From Nitrosospira multiformis (GTDB taxonomy: Bacteria > Pseudomonadota > Gammaproteobacteria > Burkholderiales > Nitrosomonadaceae): a stretch of 64,000 nucleotides of DNA. Shown here in pieces: positions 26,053 to 35,574 of the stretch. Below the pieces are notes generated by a model that worked only from the letters and a program-made list of their open reading frames with translations, was not told the origin of the DNA and searched no databases. How positions within the stretch are numbered: position 1 is the stretch's first letter; every line of letters starts with the position of its first letter. The position numbers and the translations under genes are program-made. The stretch is taken from assembly GCF_900103165.1 (NCBI RefSeq), contig NZ_FNKY01000001.1, positions 558,001 to 622,000 on the forward strand, in the 5' to 3' direction.

Positions 26053-26898
26053 TTATGCGGCCGTTGCCATCGCCCCCCGCATTTTCTCCATTGCCTTGGC
26101 TTCAATCTGGCGAATGCGTTCGGCGGATACGCCCAGCTCGTCGGCAAGATCATGCAGCGTTGCGGTATCGTTTTCCCGCAGCCAGCGCGCTTCGATGATG
26201 TGCCGGCTACGTGCGTCCAGGCTCGCCAGCGCTTGTTCCAGCCCTTCTCCGCGCAAGCGTGTGGTTTGTTCGGCTTCCAGCAATTTTGGCGGTTCTGAGC
26301 CGTCGGTGAGATAAGCGATAGGGCTGAATGTCTCGTCCTCGTCTTCAGATAGCGGTTCCAGCGAAATATCACGTCCGTTGAAACGGGTTTCCATTTCTAC
26401 CACTTCCTCGGCCTTGACGCCCAATTGCTTGGCCATGGCGTTAACTTCCTCAGGATTCATGGTGTCCAGAACCGGCTTCATACTGCGCAGGTTAAAGAAC
26501 AATTTGCGTTGCGCCTTGGTCGTGGCGATCTTTACCAGCCGCCAGTTGCGCAGTATGAATTCATGAATTTCCGCCTTGATCCAGTGCACCGCGAACGATA
26601 CCAGTCTTACACCGCGCTCAGGATCATAGCGTTTGACCGCTTTCATAAGGCCGATGTTGCCCTCTTGAATCAGATCTGCCTGGGGCAGACCATAGCCTTT
26701 GTAACCGCGAGCAATGGCGACCACTACGCGCAAGTGCGATAAAACCAGTTGGCGGGCCGCGTCGATGCTATCTTCATCCCTCAGGGATCGTGCCAAACGG
26801 ACTTCTTCTTCCTGAGAAAGAATGCGAAAGCGATTAACAGACTGAATGTAACTTTCAATGCTGCCGCCAGCTGAGGGTATGGCTAAAGCAAAAGTCAT
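26053..26898 (-). CDS. rpoH: RNA polymerase heat-shock sigma factor (sigma-32)
   Basis: Sigma-32 directs RNA polymerase to heat-shock promoters. From the ATG at 26898 the protein has 281 residues, the family length; the ribosome site GGAGGAC (26901-26907) fixes this start, and a longer upstream frame is ignored. Motifs: the RpoH box region (RKLFFNLRSMK), region 2 GLPQADLIQEGNIGLMKAVK and RGVRLVSFAVHWIKAEIHEF, and region 4.2 with DLADELGVSAERIRQIEAKA. It lies downstream of ftsYEX as in Escherichia coli. Confidence 0.96.
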   Translation of the reverse strand: MTFALAIPSAGGSIESYIQSVNRFRILSQEEEVRLARSLRDEDSIDAARQLVLSHLRVVVAIARGYKGYGLPQADLIQEGNIGLMKAVKRYDPERGVRLVSFAVHWIKAEIHEFILRNWRLVKIATTKAQRKLFFNLRSMKPVLDTMNPEEVNAMAKQLGVKAEEVVEMETRFNGRDISLEPLSEDEDETFSPIAYLTDGSEPPKLLEAEQTTRLRGEGLEQALASLDARSRHIIEARWLRENDTATLHDLADELGVSAERIRQIEAKAMEKMRGAMATAA

Positions 26899-26990
26899 AT
26901 GTCCTCCTTGGATCCTATAAAAAATAACCTTTCCTGATAAGAAAGTCAATCGCCTGAAAAGTTCCCTGCGAAAATTCCTAACCTTATGAA

Positions 26991-27899
26991 TTAACTTGGT
27001 TCTATCTGCCACAGATGGTTTGCCACCGACAACCACGCCCCCAGCCAGCCAAGACATGCCGACAGTAATAACAGAGTCAGGCTGTCCTCCGGGGAAAGAT
27101 GATAGAGAGGAAAATCCACCACATAGAGCCGCGTCAAATTCCTCAGTTCATCATCTATCAGGTGGATTCCAAGGGAGATAATAAGCCATGCTGCCATCCC
27201 CCCGGCCATTCCCTGAATAGCGCCGAAGTACAGAAAAGGACGGCGGATGAAACCGTTAGTCGCACCGATCAACTTCGACACCTCTATTTCATCCCGTTTG
27301 GTGAGAATCTGCAGACGTATGGTGTTGAAAGTCACGGCGACCAGCGCGAAACTCAGTAATGCGGCGAGCATCAGCACCGCCAGACGACCCAGATTAATCA
27401 GAGCGTCCAGCCGCTTTGCCCACGCCGAGTCCAGTTGCACGTGTTCGATCCGGGGCCATTTTTGCAATTCCGCATGGAGTTCTTCCAGCGCCGCGGGCGA
27501 GAGGCTTCTGGCATTTATCACGAAAGCGTCGGGTAGCGGATTTCGTTCAAGACTATCCACGAGATCCGCCAATCCATTACTTTGCTTGAGCTGCTCCAAA
27601 GCGCTGTCTCTGGGAATGAACTCGAAGCTCGCTACCTGCGGATGCTCCTTAAGGCGTGCTGCAATTTGTGCCACCTCATCGCCATTCGTATCCAGCTCAA
27701 GAAACAGGCTCAGTTGCGGCGCACCCGAAACCTGAGTGGAGAATGCCTGAAGATTTCCCAGCAGCATGTAAATTCCAGCGGGCAGGCTGAAGGCAATCCC
27801 GATCACGATAATACTGAGCAGGTTTCCGATGGGTGCGCCCGCCAACCGCTTAAGCGCCAGGACGAAAGCGTACCAGTGATGAGCCAGCCACACGCTCAT
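26991..27899 (-). CDS. ftsX: Cell division protein FtsX
   Basis: Membrane partner of FtsE in the divisome, which controls peptidoglycan hydrolases at the septum. The 302-residue protein has four helices and the FtsX extracellular domain between the first two (LSLFLELDTNGDEVAQIAAR, FEFIPRDSALEQLKQSNGLA, NPLPDAFVINA). The conserved KLIGATNGFIRRPFLYFGAI segment lies before helix three. The start overlaps the ftsE stop by four bases. Confidence 0.95.
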   Translation of the reverse strand: MSVWLAHHWYAFVLALKRLAGAPIGNLLSIIVIGIAFSLPAGIYMLLGNLQAFSTQVSGAPQLSLFLELDTNGDEVAQIAARLKEHPQVASFEFIPRDSALEQLKQSNGLADLVDSLERNPLPDAFVINARSLSPAALEELHAELQKWPRIEHVQLDSAWAKRLDALINLGRLAVLMLAALLSFALVAVTFNTIRLQILTKRDEIEVSKLIGATNGFIRRPFLYFGAIQGMAGGMAAWLIISLGIHLIDDELRNLTRLYVVDFPLYHLSPEDSLTLLLLSACLGWLGAWLSVANHLWQIEPS

Positions 27900-28549
27900 A
27901 CCGTCAGTTCGCCGTGATTGAGCGCGAAAATACGCAGTGGCGTGTTGCCCAGCAATTCCACATCATGGGTGGCTATGAGGACGGTTACGCCCACTTGATG
28001 AAATGACTTGAACATCGTCATGATGTCTCTTGCATAATCCGCGTCAAGGTTGCTGGTTGGCTCATCGGCAATCAGTATGGAAGGCCGGTTTACGATAGCG
28101 CGGGCGATGCAAAGGCGTTGTTGCTCACCCCCGGAAAGTGTAATGGGCCGTGTTTTTTCCCTGTCCAGCAATCCTACCTTATCGAGCGCGGCGCGTACCC
28201 GTCCGGTTGCCGCTCGGGAATCAAACCCGCTGATTTGTAGAGGCAGCAGCACGTTATCGAATACGGAACGGTCAAACAGGATCTTTTGATCCTGAAATAC
28301 CAGACCGAGATTACGCCTCAAAAATGGGATGGCGCCGCTCTTGAGCGCACTGACATTCTGGCCGTTAACAATAATACTGCCGGAAGTAGGGCGCTCGATA
28401 GCTGCAATGAGCCTCAATAGCGTACTTTTGCCCGCACCCGAATGGCCGGTGATTAATGCCATCTCGCCGGCCTCGAGCGTAAACCCGATATTCTTGAGCG
28501 CATTGAAACCATTGGGATAACGCTTGCAGACCTGATTAAAGCTGATCAT
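27896..28549 (-). CDS. ftsE: Cell division ATP-binding protein FtsE
   Basis: ATPase of the FtsEX complex (217 residues). Motifs: [20 protein letters not shown], Walker [21 protein letters not shown], signature [20 protein letters not shown], Walker [13 protein letters not shown] and the switch ATHDVELL. It is coupled to ftsX. A 341-base spacer that contains repeat copy B separates it from ftsY. Confidence 0.96.
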   Translation of the reverse strand: MISFNQVCKRYPNGFNALKNIGFTLEAGEMALITGHSGAGKSTLLRLIAAIERPTSGSIIVNGQNVSALKSGAIPFLRRNLGLVFQDQKILFDRSVFDNVLLPLQISGFDSRAATGRVRAALDKVGLLDREKTRPITLSGGEQQRLCIARAIVNRPSILIADEPTSNLDADYARDIMTMFKSFHQVGVTVLIATHDVELLGNTPLRIFALNHGELTV

Positions 28550-28615
28550 GGAAAAGCCTTCACCGCAAAGGACTCATTTTAACCCGTCAAGCGTGCTTGC
28601 GTCCCTTGAGGATTG

Positions 28616-28857
28616 AACCTAAATCCGGCAATTGACCGGTCATTTTTCAGTTGGCACCATGATTCACCAAGATTTCTTGGACCCTTTGATCCTCACCTTT
28701 TATGGGGAGTGAGCTATAAGGCGGATCGAAAGGTTTTTGTGGCACAGGGCTGCGTTGTTCGTAACGCCTTGGAATGGGATGGCGATTGCAGTCATTGCGC
28801 CCTGCGCCGCACCCAAGAACCATGCACTCCATCCTGTCCAACTGCCGATTTCAGGTT
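28616..28857 (+). repeat. Inverted-repeat element of family R1, long form (copy B)
   Basis: Begins ACCTAAATCCGGCAATTGAC, includes CGGTCATTTTTCAGTT and CCATGATTCACCAAGAT, and ends TCCAACTGCCGATTTCAGGT. The inner part shares CTGCGTTGTTCGTAACGCCT and TGGAATG with copy C, so both are long forms (about 240 bp) of one element. It sits inside the ftsY-ftsE spacer, within an otherwise conserved cell-division operon. Confidence 0.8.
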
Positions 28858-28890
28858 GAAACAAATCCATGGCGTCGAGCCATATCGCGC

Positions 28891-29877
28891 TCAGTCAAAC
28901 AGCGCCTCGACAAACTCACTCGCGTTGAATGGCCGCAAATCATCGATGCCTTCGCCTACCCCGATGAAGCGTATGGGTAATGACAGTTTTTGCCGGCGTT
29001 GTCTGGCAATCGCGGCAATCACCCCCCCCTTGGCAGTACCGTCAAGCTTGGTAATAATGAGGCCGGTAAGACCGAGCGCGTCATCGAAGGCCTGCACCTG
29101 ATTGACCGCATTCTGTCCGGTGTTGGCGTCGAGCACCAGCAGCACTTCATGAGGCGCATCCGGCTCGGCTTTGGCGATTACGCGCTTCACCTTTTTAATT
29201 TCTTCCATCAAGTGCAGTTGAGTGGCGAGCCGTCCGGCGGTGTCCGCCAGTACAATATCTATCCCGCGTGCTTTAGCGGCGCTTACTGCATCGAATATCA
29301 CCGCCGCGGGATCCCCCTTTTGCTGATTGCCGGTTTCCTGCGCGATAACGGCAATGTTGTTACGCTCACCCCAGGCCATGAGTTGTTCGCGCGCGGCGGC
29401 GCGGAAGGTGTCGCCCGCAGCGAGCAGCACCGTTTTCCCTTGTGACTGAAAATGATGGGCGAGTTTGCCGATTGAGGTGGTTTTACCCGCCCCATTCACA
29501 CCTGTCAGCATAATAATAAAGGGTTTATTCGTGTCCGTAGCAAGGGGCTGCGCCAGCGGCGTAAGCAGGTCGACGAGTGCTTGCTGTAGCGCGCCCTTGA
29601 GTTGCGCCGCGTCAGTCAGGCCATCGCGTTTGACTTGCCTCCTCAGTTCGTCAAGCAGCCAGGTGGTCGCATTTACGCCGGTATCGGCTGTCAGCAGTAT
29701 GGTTTCCAGTTCCTCGTAGAGAGCTTCATCGATCTTACCCCCGCCGAATAACCCGGATAACTGTTTGCCCAGATTATTTCGGGTGCGGGAAAGGCCTTGT
29801 CGAACCCTGGCTGTCCAATTCGCTGGCTGCACGCTGGCGGGTGCAGCACTATTTTTGGATTTGAAGAAACTTGGCAT
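28891..29877 (-). CDS. ftsY: Signal recognition particle receptor FtsY
   Basis: SRP receptor GTPase that docks ribosome-SRP complexes at the inner membrane. The 328-residue protein has a short N-terminal region (no long acidic A domain), the helical N domain (LSRTRNNLGKQLSGLFGGGK) and the NG GTPase domain with G1 LTGVNGAGKTTSIGKLA, the insertion box TFRAAAREQLM, G3 DTAGRLATQ and G4 TKLDGTAKGG. The ATG at 29877 is directly followed by PSFFKSKN. Repeat copies flank the gene on both sides. Confidence 0.96.
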   Translation of the reverse strand: MPSFFKSKNSAAPASVQPANWTARVRQGLSRTRNNLGKQLSGLFGGGKIDEALYEELETILLTADTGVNATTWLLDELRRQVKRDGLTDAAQLKGALQQALVDLLTPLAQPLATDTNKPFIIMLTGVNGAGKTTSIGKLAHHFQSQGKTVLLAAGDTFRAAAREQLMAWGERNNIAVIAQETGNQQKGDPAAVIFDAVSAAKARGIDIVLADTAGRLATQLHLMEEIKKVKRVIAKAEPDAPHEVLLVLDANTGQNAVNQVQAFDDALGLTGLIITKLDGTAKGGVIAAIARQRRQKLSLPIRFIGVGEGIDDLRPFNASEFVEALFD

Positions 29878-29935
29878 TCTGTTAGGCTGTCTACCTTTGT
29901 CGAAACACGTGGCGAAAACTTGTGAGCGGAATACT

Positions 29936-30174
29936 ATCCTAAATCCGGTAGTTGACCGCTCATTTAATGGATCGGTGTTATGATCAATAACAATATTTCG
30001 TATTATTTAACGCTCACCTTTCGGACGAGGCTGCTGCGGGGTGAATAGCACCGTTTTTAGGCACATGACTGCGTTGTTCGCAACGCCTTGGAATGAAATA
30101 GTCATTCCGCGTCGTTGCGTCTTGTTCTGCATCCCAAACCGCGCATTTCACCGTCCAACTACCGGATTTAGGAT
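29936..30174 (+). repeat. Inverted-repeat element of family R1, long form (copy C)
   Basis: Left end TCCTAAATCCGGTAGTTGAC and right end GTCCAACTACCGGATTTAGG are nearly perfect inverses over 20 bases. The inner part shares CTGCGTTGTTCGCAACGCCT and TGGAATG with copy B. A further right-end-like word (CCCGGATTTAGGTT at 30199-30212) follows, directly upstream of the peptidase gene, possibly the trace of a nested or older copy. Confidence 0.85.
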
Positions 30175-30222
30175 TGATTCCGGAATTTTATTCCGTTTAC
30201 CCGGATTTAGGTTATTAAAAAA

Positions 30223-31638
30223 ATGAGAGTTCATTGTCGTGACGCCGCTCCTTCTTCCGTTTCGCGGCCGGTTGCAAAAATAGTAGCGCTACTAGCGTTC
30301 CTGGTTGCTTCGGGAGCCTCCGCCACTACACATGAGTTCACCCTTGCCAACGGGCTCAAGTTGATCGTCAAGGAAGATCATCGCTCTCCCGTGGTCATTT
30401 CACAGATCTGGTACAAGGCGGGCAGTATTGATGAGCTGAATGGGGCCACAGGGGTCGCCCATGTATTGGAACATATGATGTTCAAAGGAACTCATAAAGT
30501 TCCTGGCGGCGAATTCTCCAGGCGTATCGCGGCGGCGGGCGGGCGCGAAAACGCATTCACGAGCCGTGACTACACCGCTTATTTCCAGCAATTGCAAAAA
30601 TCCAGGCTACCGCTGGCAATGGAACTGGAGTCCGACCGGATGCGTAATCTGGTGTTGACGGAAGGGGAGTTTGCCAAGGAAATCAAGGTAGTGATGGAGG
30701 AGCGGCGCCTGCGCACCGATGACCAGCCTCGCGCGCTGGTGCATGAGAAAATGACCGCCACGTCCTTTCAATCGCATCCCTACCGGCATCCCGTCATAGG
30801 TTGGATGAACGATCTGGAAAACATGAGTTTCCGGGACGCCAAGGAATGGTATGACCGCTGGTACGCGCCCAATAATGCCGTGCTGGTGGTGGTGGGTGAT
30901 GTAAGCCCGAAGGAAGTATTCGTTTTGGCGCAAAAGTACTACGGCGCTATACGGTCTCGCCCGCTATTGCCGCTGGATAAGCGCAAGCCGCAGACCGAAC
31001 CGCCACAAATCGGCATCAAGCGGCTGACGGTGAAAGCGCCCGCGCGGTTACCGTATCTTGCAATGGGCTATCATGCGCCGGTAGTACGCAATCCCGGCAC
31101 GGACTGGGAGCCGTATGCGCTGGAAATGCTTGCAGGGGTGCTGGATGGCAACGAATCCGCCCGGCTCAATAAGGAACTGGTGCGCGAGCAACGCATTGCC
31201 AGTTCGGCAGGCGCGGGTTACGACTCCACCGCGCGCGGCCCGGGCATGTTTTATCTTGACGGTACGCCCAGTGAAGGAAAAACGGTGGGCGATCTGGAAA
31301 CCGCGTTACGTGCGGAAGTGGAAAAACTCATACGCGAGGGAGTCACTGAAGAGGAGCTTGCGCGAGTCAAGGCACAGGTTGTGGCTGGGCATGTCTTTCA
31401 GCTCGACTCGATGTTCTATCAAGCGATGCAGATCGGCCAACTGGAAAGTATTGGTATGTCCCACCGCGATGTGGATACGATGTTGAAAAAACTACAAGCC
31501 GTTACCGCCGAACAAGTGCGCGAGGTGGCAAAAAAATATTTGAAGGATGACAGTCTGACGGTTGCGGTACTCGATCCGCAGCCGCTGGAACAACAGAAAG
31601 CCCCTTTTGCCGCGCCTCCTGGTGGACTGCGTCATTGA
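30223..31638 (+). CDS. M16 family zinc metallopeptidase, active-site subunit type
   Basis: A 471-residue exported protease of the M16 (pitrilysin/processing peptidase-like) family. An N-terminal hydrophobic segment (VAKIVALLAFLVASGASA) acts as a signal. The inverted zinc motif H80-V-L-E83-H84 lies in GVAHVLEHMMFKGTHKVPGG, and the third ligand glutamate is expected near residue 160 (MEERRLRTDD). The two M16 domains are linked in the middle, and the second contains the GMFYLDGTPSEGK region. A partner without the zinc motif follows, the usual paired arrangement; together they probably degrade periplasmic peptides. No clear ribosome site precedes the ATG. Confidence 0.92.
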   Translation: MRVHCRDAAPSSVSRPVAKIVALLAFLVASGASATTHEFTLANGLKLIVKEDHRSPVVISQIWYKAGSIDELNGATGVAHVLEHMMFKGTHKVPGGEFSRRIAAAGGRENAFTSRDYTAYFQQLQKSRLPLAMELESDRMRNLVLTEGEFAKEIKVVMEERRLRTDDQPRALVHEKMTATSFQSHPYRHPVIGWMNDLENMSFRDAKEWYDRWYAPNNAVLVVVGDVSPKEVFVLAQKYYGAIRSRPLLPLDKRKPQTEPPQIGIKRLTVKAPARLPYLAMGYHAPVVRNPGTDWEPYALEMLAGVLDGNESARLNKELVREQRIASSAGAGYDSTARGPGMFYLDGTPSEGKTVGDLETALRAEVEKLIREGVTEEELARVKAQVVAGHVFQLDSMFYQAMQIGQLESIGMSHRDVDTMLKKLQAVTAEQVREVAKKYLKDDSLTVAVLDPQPLEQQKAPFAAPPGGLRH

Positions 31639-31765
31639 GCGGCATGATCCTGGCCTTGATTACGATTGATTGGAAAAGTATTTTCTTCTGTCGCCTCGAT
31701 CGACAAGTAACGCCAATCGATCATCAAGTTCGAAAGGTAATTCAGAATTGTTCGGAGAGGTTTTA

Positions 31766-33076
31766 ATGCAAGTGATACGTTGCGTATTTATTCTGCTTTT
31801 GGGCACCTGCTCCCAATGGGCATTTGCTACCCTGCCGATCCAGCATTGGCAGGCGGCCTCGGGTGCACAAGTGTATTTTGTCGAAAGCCGTGATTTACCG
31901 ATACTCGATGTCAGCGTGGATTTCAGCGCGGGCAGCGGTACCGACACGCCGGATAAATCCGGCCGCGCCGGCCTCGCGCTGTATCTGCTGAGTCTTGGTG
32001 CGGGAGGGCTGTCCGAAGATCAGATTGCCAAAGCGATAGCTGACATCGGTGCCCAATTGGGCGCCCATTTCGATCAGGACCGCGCGGGTGTTACGCTACG
32101 TACCCTGAGTAGCGCGCGGGAACGGAAACAGGCACTCGATATACTCGGCCGTGTCATACAGCATCCTGAATTTGTAGTCACCGTACTGGAGCGGGAGCAG
32201 CAGCGGATAATTGCCGGGCTGAAGGAAGCCGACACCAAACCAGACATCATCGCTGATCGTGCGCTGATGAAGATGCTCTATGGCAGCCATCCTTACGGAT
32301 TGCGAGGTTCGGGCGAGATCGAGACGGTGGGTGCATTGCGGCGCGATGATCTGATGGATTTTTACCGGTCTCGTTATTCCGCGCCGGGCGCGGTCGTGTC
32401 CATCATGGGCGACGTAAGCCGTGCGGAAGCGGCGGCTATTGCTGAATCACTAACGAGCGAACTGCCACAGAGCGTGCCCGCGTATGTTATACCGGCGGTG
32501 ACGGAACCCGTTCCGGAAACCAAAAGAATTACTCATCCCGCAACACAAAGTCATATTCTGCTTGCCTATCCGGGACTGCGCCGCGATGACCCTGATTATT
32601 TTCCCCTGCTCGTCGGTAATTATGTGCTGGGTGGTGGTGGATTCACCTCGCGTCTAATGGAAGAGATTCGTCAGAAACGCGGACTGGCTTACAGTGTTAA
32701 CAGCCATTTCTCGCCGCTCAGAGAAAAGGGGCCGTTTGAAATCAGTTTGCAGACCAGAAAAGAGCAGTCGGAAGAGGCGCTGGTACTCACGCGAAAAGTT
32801 CTGGCGGACTTTGTGGCGGGTGGTCCCACAGAAAAAGAACTTGTGGCGGCCAAACAGAATATTATCGGCAGTTTCCCATTGCGCCTAGACAGCAACAGGA
32901 AAATTCTCGGATATCTCTCCGTGATCGGGTTTTACGATCTGCCGCTCACCTATTTGGATGATTACCTGAAAGCGGTGGGGAATGTAACGGTTGCTCAGAT
33001 CAAGGATGCTTTTCAGCGCCGTATCAAGCCTGAAGGGATGGTGGGTGTTGTGGTGGGAGCGATGGAAAAGAAATAG
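31766..33076 (+). CDS. M16 family peptidase-like protein without zinc site
   Basis: A 436-residue partner of the preceding protease. From the ATG at 31766 (GGAGAGG at 31754-31760) it has a signal peptide MQVIRCVFILLLGTCSQWAF. The position of the HxxEH motif reads GLALYLLSLGA, so the catalytic residues are lost, as is typical for the non-catalytic beta-type M16 subunit. The family's GGGGFTSRLMEEIRQKRGLA (about residues 290-310) with the substrate-binding Arg-Tyr segment AYSVNSHF is kept. It is 127 bases after the active subunit. Confidence 0.92.
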   Translation: MQVIRCVFILLLGTCSQWAFATLPIQHWQAASGAQVYFVESRDLPILDVSVDFSAGSGTDTPDKSGRAGLALYLLSLGAGGLSEDQIAKAIADIGAQLGAHFDQDRAGVTLRTLSSARERKQALDILGRVIQHPEFVVTVLEREQQRIIAGLKEADTKPDIIADRALMKMLYGSHPYGLRGSGEIETVGALRRDDLMDFYRSRYSAPGAVVSIMGDVSRAEAAAIAESLTSELPQSVPAYVIPAVTEPVPETKRITHPATQSHILLAYPGLRRDDPDYFPLLVGNYVLGGGGFTSRLMEEIRQKRGLAYSVNSHFSPLREKGPFEISLQTRKEQSEEALVLTRKVLADFVAGGPTEKELVAAKQNIIGSFPLRLDSNRKILGYLSVIGFYDLPLTYLDDYLKAVGNVTVAQIKDAFQRRIKPEGMVGVVVGAMEKK

Positions 33077-33119
33077 AAAAAGTACTTTTATTCAATTTAT
33101 TGTCGCGTACTTGCCTGGA

Positions 33120-33657
33120 ATGAGAAACAAAGTCCGCATCATCGGCGGCGAATGGCGCAGTCGCATTATTACTTTTCCTGATGGTGCGGATTTGCGGCCG
33201 ACACCTGACCGAATACGCGAAACCGTGTTCAACTGGCTGGGACAGGATCTGAGCGGCAAAACCTGCCTTGACCTGTTTGCCGGCAGCGGGGCGATGGGCT
33301 TTGAAGCCGCATCCCGAGGAGCAGCGCAGGTGCTTATGGTGGAACTCGATCCCGAAGTATTGAAGGCGCTGAAAGCCAACTCGCAAAAACTGGGAGCGAT
33401 CCAAGTCCAATTGATGGCAATGGATGCGTTAAAATTCATGGATTCCGATCGACAGCGGTTTGACGTGATTTTTCTTGATCCTCCTTATCGACTGGGTCTG
33501 CTGCCTGAACTGCTGGCCCTGCTACCCTCACACCTTGCGGAAGATGGACTGGTCTATGTAGAAGACGATAATTTTCTGGGGTCCGGTGAGGACTGGCTTG
33601 TTTGGCGCAAGGGACAGGCGGGTAAAGTATATTATCAACTATTGAAATCCGCAAAAA

Positions 33658-33665
<8 letters not shown>
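33120..33665 (+). CDS. rsmD: 16S rRNA (guanine966-N2)-methyltransferase
   Basis: Methylates G966 of 16S rRNA. The start is ATG 33120, giving 181 residues; the longer frame from 32991 runs through the previous gene and is not used. Motifs: [37 protein letters not shown]-binding [19 protein letters not shown] and the catalytic [13 protein letters not shown]. It overlaps coaD by eight bases, the conserved rsmD-coaD pair. Confidence 0.95.
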
Positions 33666-34400
<735 letters not shown>

Positions 34401-34445
34401 GCAAATCCTCCGCGTAGCAGGCAGGGTGTCAATTAAATCGGGGAG

Positions 34446-35186
34446 TTACTCAGGTTTTCCTTGCTGGATAGCAAGCTCCTCAGGGATAGCGTAGCGTCTT
34501 GGTCCAAAGATTGCCGTGCCGATGCGAACCAGGGTTGCGCCTTCTTCGATGGCAATATCCAGGTCTTCCGACATACCCATCGAGATGGTGTCAAGCTCAT
34601 AGCCAGCCTGTTTAAGCTGATCGTACGTTTCTTTCAGCATGCGGAACTGGCTGCGCTGCAGAGCGGTGGCTTTGGTAAGCTCGGGAATGGCCATCACTCC
34701 CCGCAGTTTCAGGCGGGGCAACCCCACAATATGCGCCGCCAGATCGGCTGCCTCATCCGGTGCCACACCGCTCTTGCTGTCCTCTCCGCTCACGTTTACC
34801 TGCAAGCATACCTGAAGGGGAGGCAATGATTCGGGTCTATCCTTCGACAAGCGATCGGCAATCTTTTTCCGGTCTATGCTATGCACCCAGGAAAAATTCT
34901 CTGCGATGCGCTTTGTTTTATTGCTCTGTATGGGACCGATAAAATGCCACTCGATGGGTAAGTCGGCGAGCGCCGGGATCTTCCCCAGCGCCTCCTGAAG
35001 ATAATTTTCCCCGAAAATCGTCTGTCCGGCGGCAAAGGCTTCACGCAGGCACTCGGCGGGATTGGTTTTGCTTGCAGCTAAAAGGGTAATGGCTTCGGGT
35101 TGCCGGCCCGTTTTGTCCGCAATCTCCCTTATGCGAGTTTTTACTTTCTCCAAGCCCGAGGCAATGGTTGTTCTGTTGGGTTCCAT
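34446..35186 (-). CDS. YggS-family PLP-binding protein (PLP homeostasis)
   Basis: A 246-residue single-domain alanine-racemase-fold protein that binds pyridoxal phosphate and buffers its pool. Motifs: TLLAASKTNPAECLREAFAA with the PLP lysine, FGENYLQEALGK, EWHFIGPIQSNKTKRIAENF and SMGMSEDLDIAIEEGATLVR with the phosphate-binding end RIGTAIFG. The ATG at 35186 fits the family. In many bacteria it is next to pilT or proC; here it stands alone. Confidence 0.95.
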   Translation of the reverse strand: MEPNRTTIASGLEKVKTRIREIADKTGRQPEAITLLAASKTNPAECLREAFAAGQTIFGENYLQEALGKIPALADLPIEWHFIGPIQSNKTKRIAENFSWVHSIDRKKIADRLSKDRPESLPPLQVCLQVNVSGEDSKSGVAPDEAADLAAHIVGLPRLKLRGVMAIPELTKATALQRSQFRMLKETYDQLKQAGYELDTISMGMSEDLDIAIEEGATLVRIGTAIFGPRRYAIPEELAIQQGKPE

Positions 35187-35574
35187 TTTTTACCTTTTTA
35201 TGATGCTTCCATGTGATTTTCAGTAGGATGGGTGAAGCGAAGCGTGCAATCCATCATCTGACTTATCTTATTTTACAATCCCCATCGCTTCTTTACTCAT
35301 TGCTTTTGGTCCAATCCAGCATGAGAAATAGCCCTCCGTGAGGAAATTGAGCCGGTGTGTTATCTATGTCCGGGTTTTGATGGTTGGTTACGCTTTTATC
35401 CATTCTACATAAGCACCCAACCGGGGGCTCATAGGTGGATCTTTAATTGGTCTGTAGCCACGCAATGTTCTCTACGAGGATACAAAAATATTGAGTGAGC
35501 GGAAGCATAGTAGAGCTACTGAACTATTCGGTCAAGAATAAAGGCACCCGGATAACGGCACCGGTACCATCCCG
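35187..35574. other. Intergenic stretch between YggS and dnaE genes
   Basis: A 388-base gap on the minus side of two minus-strand genes. It holds GATGGGTGAAGCGAAGCGTG (35229 onward), a word similar to short dispersed repeats of proteobacteria, and otherwise AT-rich sequence that should include the yggS promoter. No open frame of note is present. Confidence 0.45.
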
